Source: Amycolatopsis jiangsuensis (lineage in GTDB: Bacteria > Actinomycetota > Actinomycetes > Mycobacteriales > Pseudonocardiaceae). Taken from it: 64,000 nucleotides of DNA. This document shows, piece by piece, positions 42,825 through 52,230 of this stretch; the stretch's first letter is position 1, and each line of letters opens with the position of its first letter. The stretch covers positions 3,064,501-3,128,500 of the forward strand of contig NZ_JACHMG010000001.1 in the NCBI RefSeq assembly GCF_014204865.1, written 5' to 3'. The translations under genes and the position numbers were made by a program. The notes below the pieces were generated by a model. It had not been told where the DNA came from. It saw only the letters and a list, made by a program, of their open reading frames with translations, and did no database searches.

Positions 42825-42873
42825 GGCTACTCCCGGTGTTGTGATTGTCGAAGCTGTGCTGATCCCAGCAGGT

Positions 42874-43617
42874 CTAGGCCGGCTGCCCGTCGGCGGGGGT
42901 GCTGACCAGCGTGCCGATCCTCTCACCGCTCACCGCGCGCGCGATGTTGCCCTCGGTGAGCAGGTTGAACACGATGATCGGCATGTTGTTGTCCATGCAG
43001 AGGCTGAACGCGGTGGCGTCGGCGACCTTGAGGTCACGCTCGAGCACCTCGCGGTGGCTGATCTCGTGGAACATCTTCGCGTCCGGGTCGGCTTTCGGGT
43101 CCGCGGTGTAGACGCCGTCCACGGCCTTGGCCATCAGCACGGCCTCGCAGCCGAGTTCGAGCGCTCGCTGTGCGGCGGCGGTGTCGGTGGAGAAGTACGG
43201 CATGCCGACGCCGGCGCCGAAGATGACCACGCGACCCTTCTCCAGGTGCCGTTCGGCGCGGCGCGGGATGTAGGGCTCGGCGACCTGGCCCATCGTGATG
43301 GCGGTCTGCACCCGGGTGGGCAGGCCTTCCTTCTCCAGGAAGTCCTGCAACGCGAGGCAGTTCATCACGGTACCCAGCATCGCCATGTAGTCGGCGCGGT
43401 CGCGGTCCATGCCGCGCTGCGACAGTTCCGCGCCGCGGAAATAGTTGCCGCCGCCGATCACCACCGCCACCTGGACGCCGGTGCGCGCGACGGCCGCGAT
43501 CTGCTGGGCCACCGAGTGCACGACGTCGGGATCGACCCCGATCGACCCGCCACCGAACATCTCGCCGCCCAGTTTCAGCAGCACCCGGCGGTAGCCACCC
43601 TCGACGCGGTCACCCAT
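42874..43617 (-). CDS. pyrH: Uridylate kinase
   Basis: A 247-residue UMP kinase of the amino-acid-kinase fold. Motifs: [14 protein letters not shown] (phosphate loop with Lys), [14 protein letters not shown] (UMP binding), and [15 protein letters not shown]. The active form is a hexamer controlled by GTP and UTP in known bacteria. The start is ATG 43617 (MGDRVEGG); the upstream frame is open but not family-like. It follows tsf across the hairpin at 43646-43684. Confidence 0.96.
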   Translation of the reverse strand: MGDRVEGGYRRVLLKLGGEMFGGGSIGVDPDVVHSVAQQIAAVARTGVQVAVVIGGGNYFRGAELSQRGMDRDRADYMAMLGTVMNCLALQDFLEKEGLPTRVQTAITMGQVAEPYIPRRAERHLEKGRVVIFGAGVGMPYFSTDTAAAQRALELGCEAVLMAKAVDGVYTADPKADPDAKMFHEISHREVLERDLKVADATAFSLCMDNNMPIIVFNLLTEGNIARAVSGERIGTLVSTPADGQPA

Positions 43618-43645
43618 GTGTGTCTCCTGCCGCTCCGTAGACCCG

Positions 43646-43684
43646 ACTGTGCCCCGTCCCCGGATCACGGAGACGGGGCACAGT
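43646..43684 (-). terminator. Attenuating hairpin between tsf and pyrH
   Basis: A 13-base perfect pairing (ACTGTGCCCCGTC with GACGGGGCACAGT) is extended by CCG/CGG across one mismatch; the loop is GATCA. There is no T-run. It would reduce but perhaps not stop transcription into pyrH-frr-cdsA. Confidence 0.75.
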
Positions 43685-43710
43685 GCCAGAACCTAGTCCC
43701 AGTGCCTCGC

Positions 43711-44526
43711 TCAGGCCTGGCCGACCTCGAACCGGGCGAACCGGGTCACGGTCACGCCTGCCTCGTCGAGCAGGGCCTTCACGGTCTTCTTGTTGTCCTT
43801 GACCGAGGGCTGCTCGAGCAGCACGTTGTCCTTGTAGTAGGCGTTGACCTTGCCCTCGATGATCTTCGGCAGCGCCTGCTCGGGCTTGCCTTCCTCGCGG
43901 GCGGTCTGCTCGGCGATGCGGCGCTCGTTGTCGATGGTCTCGGCCGGCACCTCGTCGCGCGACAGGTACTTGGCGCGCAGCGCGGCGACCTGCATGGCGG
44001 CACCGCGGGCCGCGTCGTTGTCGTCCCCGGTGTACTCGACCAGCACACCCACGGCCGGCGGCAGGTCCGAGCCGCGACGGTGCAGGTAGGTGGCGGTCTG
44101 ACCCTCGAACGCCACCACCCGGCGCAGCTCGAGCTTCTCGCCGATGCGGGCGGACAGCTCCTGCACGACCTCGTTGACCGGCTTGCCGTCCAGGTCGGCC
44201 GCCTTCAGCGCCTCGACGTCACTGGTCTTCAGCGTCTTGGCGGTCGCGACGATCTTGGCCGCGAGCTGCTGGAAGTCGTCGTTCTTGGCGACGAAGTCGG
44301 TTTCCGAGTCCAGCTCGATCAGCACGCCGCCGTCGCCGGTGACGAGACCTTCGGCGGTGGCCCGCTCGGCGCGCTTGCCGACGTCCTTGGCACCCTTGAT
44401 GCGCAGGAACTCGACGGCCTTCTCGAAGTCGCCGTCGTTCTCCTCGAGGGCCTTCTTGCAGTCCATCATGCCGGCGCCGGTCATCTCGCGCAGGCGCTTC
44501 ACGTCAGCGGCGGTGTAGTTCGCCAT
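43711..44526 (-). CDS. tsf: Elongation factor Ts
   Basis: A 271-residue guanine-nucleotide exchange factor for EF-Tu. The N-terminal UBA-like domain contains [19 protein letters not shown], and the exchange motif TDFVAKN falls at 76-82. The dimerisation core follows to the end. The start is ATG 44526 and the gene is preceded by an 85-base spacer with a perfect palindrome. The length is typical of actinobacteria. Confidence 0.97.
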   Translation of the reverse strand: MANYTAADVKRLREMTGAGMMDCKKALEENDGDFEKAVEFLRIKGAKDVGKRAERATAEGLVTGDGGVLIELDSETDFVAKNDDFQQLAAKIVATAKTLKTSDVEALKAADLDGKPVNEVVQELSARIGEKLELRRVVAFEGQTATYLHRRGSDLPPAVGVLVEYTGDDNDAARGAAMQVAALRAKYLSRDEVPAETIDNERRIAEQTAREEGKPEQALPKIIEGKVNAYYKDNVLLEQPSVKDNKKTVKALLDEAGVTVTRFARFEVGQA

Positions 44527-44569
44527 CGTGTTGAATCCGTCCGTTTCAGGTACGTGTGCTTGTGGAGCC

Positions 44570-44605
44570 GCGCCTGGGCGGCCGGTGCACCGGCCGCCCA
44601 GGCGC
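44570..44605 (-). terminator. Perfect 36-base palindrome between rpsB and tsf
   Basis: Two 18-base arms (44570-44587, beginning GCGCCTGGGCGGCC, and 44588-44605) are exactly complementary with no spacer. It lies seven bases after the rpsB stop. As RNA it forms a very stable hairpin with few loop bases, which fits an attenuator controlling the rpsB:tsf ratio. Confidence 0.75.
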
Positions 44606-44611
44606 TGTCGA

Positions 44612-45502
44612 TCAGGAGTTGGCCGGGGCCTGCTCGCCGGCCGCGTCCGCGGTCGCCGCCTCCGGAGCAGCCGCCTCCGAGGTGGCAGCGGCCGCCTCGG
44701 TCGCGTCGGCAGCGGCGGTGTCCGAGCCCGCGAGGAGCTCCTTCTCCCACTCGGCCAGCGGCTCGTCCGCGGCACCGGTCTCCGGCTTGGCGTCCGCGGA
44801 AGCGCCGCCACGCCCGGAGCGCGCCATCAGGCCGGCGGCCGCGGCCTCGGCCACGACCTTGGTGAGCAGCGCGGCCGAGCGGATCGCGTCGTCGTTGCCC
44901 GGGATCGGGTAGTCGACCTCGTCCGGGTCGCAGTTGGTGTCGAGGATCGCCACGACCGGGATGTTGAGCTTGCGAGCCTCGCCGACGGCGATGTGCTCCT
45001 TCTTCGTGTCGACGATCCACACCGCGCTCGGCACCTTGGCCATGTCGCGGATACCGCCGAGGGTCTTCTCCAGCTTGTCCTTCTCGCGCGTGAGCGTGAG
45101 GATCTCGCGCTTGGTGAGGCCGGTGAAGCCGCCGGTCTGCTCCTGCGCCTCGAGCTCCTTGAGGCGCAGGAGGCGCTTGTGCACGGTCTGGAAGTTGGTC
45201 AGCATGCCGCCGAGCCAGCGCTGGTTCACGTAGGGCATGCCCACGCGCGCGGCCTCGTTGGCGATCGCTTCCTGCGCCTGCTTCTTGGTGCCGACGAACA
45301 TGATCGTGCCACCGTGCGCGACGGTTTCCTTGATGAACTCGAAGGCACGGTCGATGTAGGTCAGCGTCTGCTGCAGGTCGATGATGTAGATGCCGTTGCG
45401 CTCGGTGAAGATGTAGCGCTTCATCTTCGGGTTCCACCGACGGGTCTGGTGCCCGAAGTGCACGCCGCTGTCGAGCAGCTGCTTCATGGTGACGACGGCC
45501 AT
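44612..45502 (-). CDS. rpsB: 30S ribosomal protein S2
   Basis: A 296-residue S2 with the family core [20 protein letters not shown], then [17 protein letters not shown] and [19 protein letters not shown]. The C-terminal extension of about 60 residues is Ala/Glu/Thr-rich, as in many actinomycetes. The start is ATG 45502 (not the upstream in-frame codons). It heads the rpsB-tsf-pyrH-frr-cdsA block. A structured leader is present upstream (45619-45673). Confidence 0.97.
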   Translation of the reverse strand: MAVVTMKQLLDSGVHFGHQTRRWNPKMKRYIFTERNGIYIIDLQQTLTYIDRAFEFIKETVAHGGTIMFVGTKKQAQEAIANEAARVGMPYVNQRWLGGMLTNFQTVHKRLLRLKELEAQEQTGGFTGLTKREILTLTREKDKLEKTLGGIRDMAKVPSAVWIVDTKKEHIAVGEARKLNIPVVAILDTNCDPDEVDYPIPGNDDAIRSAALLTKVVAEAAAAGLMARSGRGGASADAKPETGAADEPLAEWEKELLAGSDTAAADATEAAAATSEAAAPEAATADAAGEQAPANS

Positions 45503-45618
45503 TGCCGGAATCACACCTTCTCTGTATCGCGCGCGCCCGCGGTGGGGTTCGTTCCGCCACGGATGCGCTGTCCGGTTCGTCGCTCGCGGCCGGGTGACCG
45601 CTCGCCCTGGTGCCGTGC

Positions 45619-45673
45619 CGGTGCCCGGACCCGAGGGGATTTCGTGAGAAACCCCCGGGACCGCCGGGCACCG
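45619..45673 (-). promoter_or_regulatory. Structured leader of the rpsB message (putative autoregulatory element)
   Basis: An outer stem CGGTGCCCGG (45619-45628) pairs perfectly with CCGGGCACCG (45664-45673). Within it, CCG-GGGG-TTTC (with two bulged A) pairs with GAAA-CCCC-CGG around a GTGA loop (45631-45658). It lies in the rpsB leader between the -10 (45775-45770) and the start at 45502. Such a structure upstream of rpsB suggests S2 autoregulation, which is inferred and not proven. Confidence 0.5.
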
Positions 45674-45769
45674 CGCGCCCCTCCGTCCGGGCCCCGCCGA
45701 AAAGGCGGACCGTCCGGGAACGCACGCACGTGCACGCGAAGTCAGCCCAGCGAGTGGGCTGCGGAACTG

Positions 45770-45775
45770 ATTCTA
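45770..45775 (-). promoter_or_regulatory. Probable -10 element of rpsB
   Basis: TAGAAT on the minus strand matches the TANNNT/TAtAAT pattern, about 270 bases before the rpsB start. No good -35 is visible at the proper distance. Confidence 0.4.
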
Positions 45776-45825
45776 CCCCCTGCCACCAGGCCCGTCCCCA
45801 CCGGCGGCAGCGGACCCGTCGCCGG

Positions 45826-45855
45826 TTGTCCACAACCGGGCTCACCTGTGGACAA
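45826..45855. promoter_or_regulatory. Pair of inverted perfect DnaA boxes
   Basis: TTGTCCACA at 45826-45834 and its inverse TGTGGACAA at 45847-45855, twelve bases apart. The right half shares a 21-base identical stretch with 54210-54230. Its location far from an obvious oriC suggests DnaA titration or local transcription control. Confidence 0.5.
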
Positions 45856-45900
45856 CCCCCTCGCTACCGACGGGTAAGGACAGAGCCGTCCCCCAGCATG

Positions 45901-47187
45901 GACGCCGTGACCAGACCACGCCCGGCAAGACAGCAACTGCCGCCCAGCCCATGCCCGGCCGGAACAGGCCCGACCAGCCCGAAAGCGACCAGACCGACGA
46001 CCACCAGACCGACGACGACCAGACCGCGCACGACACAACCACGCCCGACCGAGCCGCGCCTGACCGAACGACGTCCCCTTCCCCCTCCAACGCCCGGCCA
46101 AGCGGAAATCGGCCGCCCACCGACACCGCCCCGGTCCAGCTACATCGGAGCTTCCACCAGCGACCCCGCTATGGGAGCCACTGCCGACACTGCATCCGCC
46201 CCAGCAGGAGCAGGACCAGCGGAAGTCACGCCAGTGGCAAGTGCGGCAACGGAAGCCGCACCACCAGGAGCTACCGCAGCGGCGACTGCACCTGCGACGG
46301 AGACTCCAGCAGGAACCACCCACACTGTCGTCGAGGCGCGAGTCGGCGAAGTGAAAACGGCCCCGGTCGACGTCCCTGAACTCGAGGCTGCCGCCACCAC
46401 TCCCGACCCGACCACTTCAGCAGCACCCGCTTCCGCCCTGGCCACTCCTGCCCGAGCCACTTCCGCCCCGGCTAATCCCGACCCGGCGGTTTCCGGCCCA
46501 ACGGATCCTGACCCGGTCGTTCCCGATCCGACTTATCCTGATCCGGCTCACCCCGACCCGGCCACCGCCGGTCCTGCGTTCAGCGATGGAAGCACCTCCA
46601 CCATTTTTCGCAGCGCAGCGGCCCGCCTCGGCATCCCAGCGGCCACTCCTGGCACCGAAGTCGCGGCCGCAGCTCCTGGCGCCCGAGTCCCGCCCGTGAC
46701 TCCTGGCACCGAAGTCCGGGACGCGACTCCTGGCACCGGCCCCACTTCCGCGGTCGGTCATCCTGTCGCGCTGGCCACCGCCACGCTCGCCGGGCGACTC
46801 GCACGGTCTGGCGCACCGCGAGCCGTGTTGTTGGATTTCTCCGATCACGCCCGGGTCGGGGCAGCGCTCCCGGCGAGGTCCGGATCGCCGCAGGACCGCC
46901 CGCGCCAGCTCGAAGTTCCCCGGCAAGCCGGGCGCCATCGACGGCAGTCCGATCGGCCACGTCGATTCCGTCTCGTGCTGGTGGTGCGCGGCTACCTGGC
47001 CGTCGTCGTCCGGATGCTGTCCCGCTGCGCCACCACCTCGGCACGGGCCGGCAGGTGGCTCGCCTCTGCCGGCCAGCGGATCCGCGGACGGCGACGCGAT
47101 CCCGCCGGGCCGATCGAAGTGCAGGGCGCCCTCCGTCGTGGTCTCGGCTGGGGCAGTCCTCCACCGCACCTGGCCGTCGCGGGCGCA
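45901..47187. repeat. Low-complexity/degenerate repeat tract upstream of the M23 gene
   Basis: This 1.3-kb tract stays open in the M23 frame but translates to repetitive Thr/Pro/Arg (TTRPTTTRPRTTQPRP), then Asp-Pro (PDPVVPDPTYPDPAHPDP) and Pro-Gly-Thr segments. Third-codon GC is visibly lower than in neighbouring genes for much of it. Units such as CGACCAGACCGACGACCACC recur with variation. I treat it as degenerate repetitive DNA and not as an N-terminal extension, although from about 46975 the composition becomes more gene-like. Confidence 0.45.
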
Positions 47188-47772
47188 GTGCCGTTCTTCA
47201 GAGCGCGCAAACAGATCCTTCGCACCTGGCTGGTGGTGACGACCGCCGCGATCCTGATCGTCTGGTCCCTCATGGTGGCGAGCACACGGGCGGACGCCAG
47301 CAGCCCTTCCGACGCCCAGCCCGGTGTCCCCGCCCCCACTGCCCAGACAGGACGATTCACCTGGCCGCTGACTCCTCGGCCGAAAGTGACGAGGAACTTC
47401 GACCCACCCGAGACGCCGTACGGCCCGGGCCACCGCGGCGTCGATCTGGAAGCCGCGCCAGGGCAGCAGGTGCTCGCCGCGGACATGGGCGTAGTGGTGT
47501 TCGCCGGCCAGGTGGCTGGACGTGGCGTGGTAGCGCTGGACCATGACGGCGGTCTCCACACGACCTACCTGCCCGTGACGCCGTCGGTCACCGCCGGCGA
47601 GCAGATCTACCGCAGCCAGCCACTGGGAACCGTCACGCCCGGCCATCCCGGCTGCCCGGTACCGGCCTGCCTGCACTGGGGCGCCCGCCGCGGCGCGGAG
47701 TACCTCGACCCACTGGCGCTGGTCGGCGAACCGGGACGAGTACGCCTCAAACCATGGGCAGAAGGCCCCTGA
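47188..47772 (+). CDS. M23-family (LytM-like) peptidoglycan endopeptidase domain protein
   Basis: A 194-residue exported protein. A signal peptide or anchor (RARKQ then ILRTWLVVTTAAILIVWSLM) is followed by an M23 domain with FTWPLTPRPKVTRNFDPPET, HRGVD (His82, Asp86) and the end CLHWGARRGAEYLDPL. Classical M23 enzymes have HxH at the last site; here the first His is Cys161 while His163 remains, as in mycobacterial Rv2891. It may thus be a regulator or a weak enzyme. The start is GTG 47188 because it places the hydrophobic stretch at the N-terminus; the upstream frame stays open to 45901. It is next to rpsB, as in mycobacteria. Confidence 0.75.
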   Translation: MPFFRARKQILRTWLVVTTAAILIVWSLMVASTRADASSPSDAQPGVPAPTAQTGRFTWPLTPRPKVTRNFDPPETPYGPGHRGVDLEAAPGQQVLAADMGVVVFAGQVAGRGVVALDHDGGLHTTYLPVTPSVTAGEQIYRSQPLGTVTPGHPGCPVPACLHWGARRGAEYLDPLALVGEPGRVRLKPWAEGP

Positions 47773-48184
47773 GTACAGGACGCCACCCACTGACGAGCCA
47801 CACAGAAGTACCCGAAAGGGGGTAATCCGAACGAGTCAACACGAACACGCGCTCGGTGCGGTCGGGAGAGCCCGCGTGCAGTGGCCAGCCGAGTGCAGTC
47901 GCCAGCGCGATACAGCCGGACAACGGAGTGCATTCGGCAGCGGGAGGCAGCCGGGCAGCGGAGCGCGGTGGCCATCGATGGCCAGTCGGCAGCGAAGTGC
48001 GGTTGGGGGGGCCGCGGACGCGGTATCGGGCTGTTGGGCTGTCCGGCCGTGGGACCGCTCAACCCGATGGCTGTTCCGCTGGCGGGCTGTTCCGCTGGCG
48101 GGCTGTCAGCTCGTGGACTGTTCCGCTGGCGGGCTGTCAGCTCGTGGGCTGTTCAGCCGTCGGACTGCTCAGCCGTGGAACTGT
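47773..48184. repeat. Intergenic tract with short tandem-like repeats before whiG
   Basis: No gene is recognised in these 412 bases. The 3' part (about 48062-48180) repeats a unit close to GCTGTTCCGCTGGCGGGCTG or GGGCTGTTCAGCCGTTGG five or six times with drift; the earlier part repeats CAGTGGCCAGCCGAGTGCAG-like units. The translations are low-complexity in every frame. It lies just beyond the whiG stop. Confidence 0.5.
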
Positions 48185-49168
48185 TCAGCCGTTGGGCTGT
48201 TCGATCAGCTTGGCGCGCAGCCGCATCACCGCGCGGGTGTGGAGCTGGCTGACTCGCGATTCCGTGACGCCCAGGACTTTGCCGATCTCGGCGAGCGTGA
48301 GGCTTTCGAAGTAGTAGAGGCTCACTACGATCTTGTCGCGGTCGGTCAGCTGGGCGATCGCCTCGGCCAGCTGGCGCCGGTTGTCCTGGTCGACGAGGAC
48401 GGCGACCGGGTCGACGGCATCGTCGTCGGGAAGCGTGTCGACCAGTGAGCCGGCGTCCTTGCCCGCGGCGACGAGGTCCTCGAGCGCCACGACGCTGGTG
48501 AGGCGCAGCTGGCCGTAGAAATCCCGCAGGTCGTCGAGGCCGATGCCCAGTTCGCCGGCGAGTTCGGCGTCGGTCGGGGTGCGGTGCAGGCGGGCGCCGA
48601 GTCGTTCCAGCGCCCGCGCGGCCTCCTTCGCCTTGCTGCGCACGGCACGCGGAACCCAGTCCTGGGAACGCAGATCGTCCAGGATGGCGCCGCGGATGCG
48701 CTGCATCGCGTACGTCTCGAACCGCAGCCCGCGTTCCGGGTCGAACTTCTCGATGGCGTCGACCAGTCCGAAGATGCCCGACTGGACGAGGTCGCCCACG
48801 TCGACATGGGTGGGAAGTCCGGTGCCGACCCGGCCCGCGACGTACTTCACCAGCGGCGCGTAGTGCAGGACCAGCCGGTCGCGCGAGGCCTGGTCCGGCT
48901 GGTCGGCGAACTGCTGCCACAGCGCCTGGATCCCCGCGTCGACGTCCTGACCGGGACGTCCGTCCCCGTTGACGGCGTCCGGTGTGCCAGGGCCTTTCAG
49001 CCCCGTTTCCGTGACCTGCGGTGTCGCGGTCATTGCACGGTCGTTCTCGGCATGCGGCTCAGTCTGGTCTCCGTGCTCGTGCGGATGCGCGTGCGCCGTC
49101 GGCGCGGCTCCGGCTCTCCCGGCCGAGCCATCACCGACCTCGTCAGGCCCGCGGGTGTGCTCGGTCAT
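48185..49168 (-). CDS. whiG: RNA polymerase sigma factor WhiG (FliA family)
   Basis: A 327-residue alternative sigma factor that in Streptomyces starts sporulation of aerial hyphae and is held by the anti-sigma RsiG. After an 85-residue disordered N-terminus the sigma-70 regions follow: region 2 ([20 protein letters not shown], then [20 protein letters not shown]), region 3 ([20 protein letters not shown]) and region 4 with helix-turn-helix [20 protein letters not shown]. The start is ATG 49168 with GAAGG upstream; it overlaps the xerC end by 26 bases. Placement near rpsB and xerC matches actinomycete order. Confidence 0.93.
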   Translation of the reverse strand: MTEHTRGPDEVGDGSAGRAGAAPTAHAHPHEHGDQTEPHAENDRAMTATPQVTETGLKGPGTPDAVNGDGRPGQDVDAGIQALWQQFADQPDQASRDRLVLHYAPLVKYVAGRVGTGLPTHVDVGDLVQSGIFGLVDAIEKFDPERGLRFETYAMQRIRGAILDDLRSQDWVPRAVRSKAKEAARALERLGARLHRTPTDAELAGELGIGLDDLRDFYGQLRLTSVVALEDLVAAGKDAGSLVDTLPDDDAVDPVAVLVDQDNRRQLAEAIAQLTDRDKIVVSLYYFESLTLAEIGKVLGVTESRVSQLHTRAVMRLRAKLIEQPNG

Positions 49169-50162
49169 GGATCGCCTTCAGCCGATCGACGGTCACATGA
49201 GTGTAGAGCTGGGTCGTGGCAAGCGTAGCGTGACCGAGCAGTTCCTGAACGCTCCTGAGGTCCGCACCTCCTTCGAGCAGATGGGTCGCGGCCGAATGCC
49301 GGAGTCCGTGCGGCCCCATGTCGAGCGCGCCGGGCACCGCCGCCACTGCCTCGTGCACCACCCGGCGAGCGGCGCGCGGGTCGAGCCGTTTCCCGCGGAC
49401 GCCCAGGAAGAGCGCCTGCCCGGACCGTTCACCGGCCAGCTCGGGCCGTGCTTCCTCGAGCCATTCGGACAACGCCGTGGCTGCCGGGATCCCGAACGGA
49501 ACCACGCGTTCCTTGCCGCCCTTGCCGACGACGGACACCACCCGGCGGGCGAAATCGACCGCACCGACGTCGAGTCCGCACAGTTCCGACACCCGGATGC
49601 CGGTTGCGTACAGCAACTCGATCAAGGCGCGGTCACGCAGCGCAACCGGGTCCCGCTCGACTGCTCCGTTCGCGGAAGCTGTCATGAGCGCATCGGCCTG
49701 ATCGGCACGCAGCACGCCCGGCAGGGTGCGGTGCGCGCGCGGCGCGGCCAGCCGCCCGCCCGGATCAGCCTTCAGCAGCCCGACACGATGCGCCCAAGCC
49801 GTGAATGTGCGCGCCGCGGCGGCACGACGTGCCAGCGTCGTCCGGCCCGCGCCATCCGTGCGTTGTCCCGCCAACCATGCGCGCAGCTGGGTGATGTCGA
49901 GGTTGCCGAGCCCGCGGGCCGCAGCACTGTCCTCCCCCGTGGTCAGGAATGCCAACAGCGACACCACGTCGCCGGCATACGCACGGACCGTGTGTGGTGA
50001 CAGCCCGCGCTCCAGCGACAAGTGCCGTTCGTAATCGGTGACGACGGCTCGTTCCTTTTCCGGCAACGCGTCGCGGAGTGCCCGGAGATCGGGGCGTGGC
50101 GGGTCTTTTCGGCGCCCACCGGAACGCGCGGTCGCTCCGGGGCGCGCGGTCGCTGACGGCAT
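49143..50162 (-). CDS. xerC: Tyrosine recombinase XerC
   Basis: A 339-residue site-specific recombinase for chromosome dimer resolution. The N-terminal SAM-like core-binding domain begins [27 protein letters not shown]. Catalytic residues are recognised: Arg in [13 protein letters not shown], Lys in [11 protein letters not shown], His-x-x-Arg in [15 protein letters not shown], a second His in LGHATL and the nucleophile Tyr in TTQLYTHV. The start is ATG 50162; the open frame extends to 50198. It is followed by whiG and preceded by dprA. Confidence 0.94.
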   Translation of the reverse strand: MPSATARPGATARSGGRRKDPPRPDLRALRDALPEKERAVVTDYERHLSLERGLSPHTVRAYAGDVVSLLAFLTTGEDSAAARGLGNLDITQLRAWLAGQRTDGAGRTTLARRAAAARTFTAWAHRVGLLKADPGGRLAAPRAHRTLPGVLRADQADALMTASANGAVERDPVALRDRALIELLYATGIRVSELCGLDVGAVDFARRVVSVVGKGGKERVVPFGIPAATALSEWLEEARPELAGERSGQALFLGVRGKRLDPRAARRVVHEAVAAVPGALDMGPHGLRHSAATHLLEGGADLRSVQELLGHATLATTQLYTHVTVDRLKAIHDRAHPRA

Positions 50163-50213
50163 GACGATTACGCTGCGCGAACCGCCGCCATTGGTCAAGC
50201 ATCGCCACGCCGA

Positions 50214-51386
50214 TCACCGGGCAGCCGTTCGGACTATTCGCCGCCATCCCGTGTCACCCCGGACCGCGAACCCGTCGATCTCCAGCTCCGGCAGCAGTGC
50301 CCGCACCCTGGCGACCGGCACCCCGGCGTTCTCGGCGATCTCTTCCGGGCCACGGCCTGCACGGGACACCAACGCCTCGTAGACCCGCAACGCTTCCTGG
50401 CCGAGTTTGTCGGTGGGACGAGCGTGCGTTCCCGGCCCGGGTTCCGCCGTTCCGAAACGACCGACCGTTTCCAGCACCTCGTCGACGGTGGTCACCAGGG
50501 TGGCTTTGCAGTCGCGGATGAGCGCGTGACAGCCCGCCGAGTTGCCGGAGTGCAGCGATCCGGGGAGGGCCATCACGACTTTGCCGAGGGCGCCCGCGGT
50601 GGTGGCGGTGTTCCGGGCTCCGCTGCGTGCACCGGCTTCGACGACCACCGTGCCGTCCGTGAGGCCTGCGATGAGGCGGTTGCGCACGAGGAACCGATGC
50701 CGTGCCGGCGGCGTCCCGGGCGCGTACTCGCTGGCTACCGCGCCACCGTTGTCGATGATGCGTTTCAGCAGATCAGCGTGACCGGCGGGATAGGCGACGT
50801 CGACCGCGCAGCCGAGCAACGCGACGGTTACGCCGTCGCCGCTCAACGCGCCACGGTGCGCCGCGGCGTCGATCCCCATCGCAGCGCCGGAAAATACCGG
50901 TATGTGCCGGGCGGCCAACGCGTGGGCGAACTCGAGGGCGTTGTGCACCCCGTAGTCCGTGGCCATTCTCGCTCCGACGATCGCGACGGCCCGATCGGCC
51001 GCCTCCGCCAGATTCGCGCTGCCCCGGACCCACAAACCGAGCGGTGCGGCGACGTTCTGCACTCCGCGGCCGGTCGCGACGGCCAGGGACAGCAGCGGCC
51101 AGGCAGGCCACTCGTGGTCTTCCGGGGTCACGAGCCGGGCGCCGGATTTCTCCGCACGCTCGAGATCCCGCTCCGCGACCGTGGATTCCCGCCGTGCCGC
51201 CGTTTCCCGCAGGACGGGCCCGGGACAGTCTGCGGCGCGGACCCGCTGTGCAGCCTCGACCGGCCCCCGCTCTCCCACGAACGCCAGCAACGCCGGCGAC
51301 GGCGGCTCGGCGACGTGCAGCAGGTACGCGCGGGCGAGCCGCTCGGCATCCGTGGCCGCGGTCTGATCCGGGACGGCGGCGATCAT
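50214..51386 (-). CDS. dprA: DNA-processing protein DprA (Smf)
   Basis: A 390-residue single-strand DNA-binding protein that loads RecA during transformation or recombination. The Rossmann core includes RAVAIVGARMATDYGVHNAL, VFSGAAMGIDAAAHRGAL and GGAVASEYAPGTPPARHRF. A C-terminal winged helix (EIAENAGVPVARVRALLPEL) completes it. The start is ATG 51386. It is separated from comM by 844 bases of repeat-rich DNA, where mycobacteria have the two genes side by side. Confidence 0.93.
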   Translation of the reverse strand: MIAAVPDQTAATDAERLARAYLLHVAEPPSPALLAFVGERGPVEAAQRVRAADCPGPVLRETAARRESTVAERDLERAEKSGARLVTPEDHEWPAWPLLSLAVATGRGVQNVAAPLGLWVRGSANLAEAADRAVAIVGARMATDYGVHNALEFAHALAARHIPVFSGAAMGIDAAAHRGALSGDGVTVALLGCAVDVAYPAGHADLLKRIIDNGGAVASEYAPGTPPARHRFLVRNRLIAGLTDGTVVVEAGARSGARNTATTAGALGKVVMALPGSLHSGNSAGCHALIRDCKATLVTTVDEVLETVGRFGTAEPGPGTHARPTDKLGQEALRVYEALVSRAGRGPEEIAENAGVPVARVRALLPELEIDGFAVRGDTGWRRIVRTAAR

Positions 51387-52230
51387 GCCGCACCTCTTCG
51401 GAAGGCGCACTCACCGGAGCGCACGAGGGCCAGATGCCGGCGAGGGGCGAGCTGGTCGCGAACCCGGGCAGGATCCTGCGCGGGCTTCGGGTCGGGGGCG
51501 CGGACGAGGTGCAGGTGCCTGACCGCGTCCGGCACCTGCACCTCGTCCGGGACCCGGATCGGGAATGGGACCGGTGGCCGGCGACGGTGACGTGGTCGGG
51601 ATTGTCCGGAGCGGCGGGATGTACTCGACCGGCGGGATGTGCCGGGACGGCGGGGTGTACCGGAACGGCGAGAGGAACCTGCTTGTGGAGGTGAGTCGGG
51701 CGGATTGGGTGCGTCAGGTGGATTGGGTGCGTCAGGCTGGGTGGGCGGGTCCGGCGAGCACGCTGGTCCGGTGCGGAGAACCGGCTCGGGGTGACGAGCT
51801 GGTCCGGTGTGGACTGCTGCCTCGGGGTGACGAGTCGGCTCGGGTCGGCGGATCGGGCCGGAGGCATGGGAGAGAATTGCCATCAAGGGGTTCCTTCGTG
51901 TGGTCCGGTTTGCTGGATTCGTGAGGCGCGCGGCGTGAGCGATTTCGGGTCGGGCCGGCCCTGGGGCTGGTGGACGGTCGGGGCGCAGTTACGGGTTGCG
52001 GCAAGCGATGCAGGGGTGGGGTTCGCGCGGTTATGTCGCGTGCCAGGGCGGCAATGGTTGCGAAAAAGTGGCAGGAGGCCGCAGCCGATCGCGAAGCACT
52101 GGCCGGAAGGCGACAGCCGACCGCGAAGCGCCAGCGACAAGGCGATAGCCGGTTGGGAGTGGCCGGAAGGTGGTGTCGGTGGGGGGTAGGCGGCGGGCGG
52201 CTTTTCGCTGTGGGGTTCGTTGGCGGGGCG
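51387..52230. repeat. Repeat-rich intergenic region between comM and dprA
   Basis: The 844 bases contain no recognised gene. Short units such as GATTGGGTGCGTCAG (two adjacent copies near 51707), CGGCGGGATGT/CGGCGGGGTGT and GGGTGACGAG-CTGGTCCGGTG recur with drift (about 51595-51850). A perfect 19-base inverted repeat is at 51501-51549. The later part (about 52000-52200) has composition similar to the flanks but no conserved protein. I see no promoter that can be assigned. Confidence 0.5.
51501..51549 (-). terminator. Perfect 19-base inverted repeat, possible terminator of the comM operon
   Basis: CGGACGAGGTGCAGGTGCC (51501-51519) pairs exactly with 51531-51549 across an 11-base loop. It lies far (0.7 kb) downstream of the comM stop and about 115 bases upstream of dprA. 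No T-run follows. Confidence 0.5.

Larger units (their letters stand above)
45503..45900. other. rpsB leader/promoter region and divergent gap
   Basis: About 400 bases with no gene on either strand. It contains a likely rpsB -10 (TAGAAT on the minus strand, 45775-45770), the long hairpin structure at 45619-45673 and two DnaA-box sequences at 45826-45855. Low-complexity sequence begins after 45900. Confidence 0.5.

Noticed and set aside
48049..48184. Tandem repeat of about 20 bases considered as a possible CRISPR or attachment site
   Set aside because: Copies drift strongly and there is no integrase-linked tRNA; xerC nearby is the housekeeping recombinase.
49143..50162. Tyrosine recombinase considered as a phage or island integrase
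   Set aside because: Its sequence and its neighbours (whiG, dprA, rpsB) are those of chromosomal XerC.
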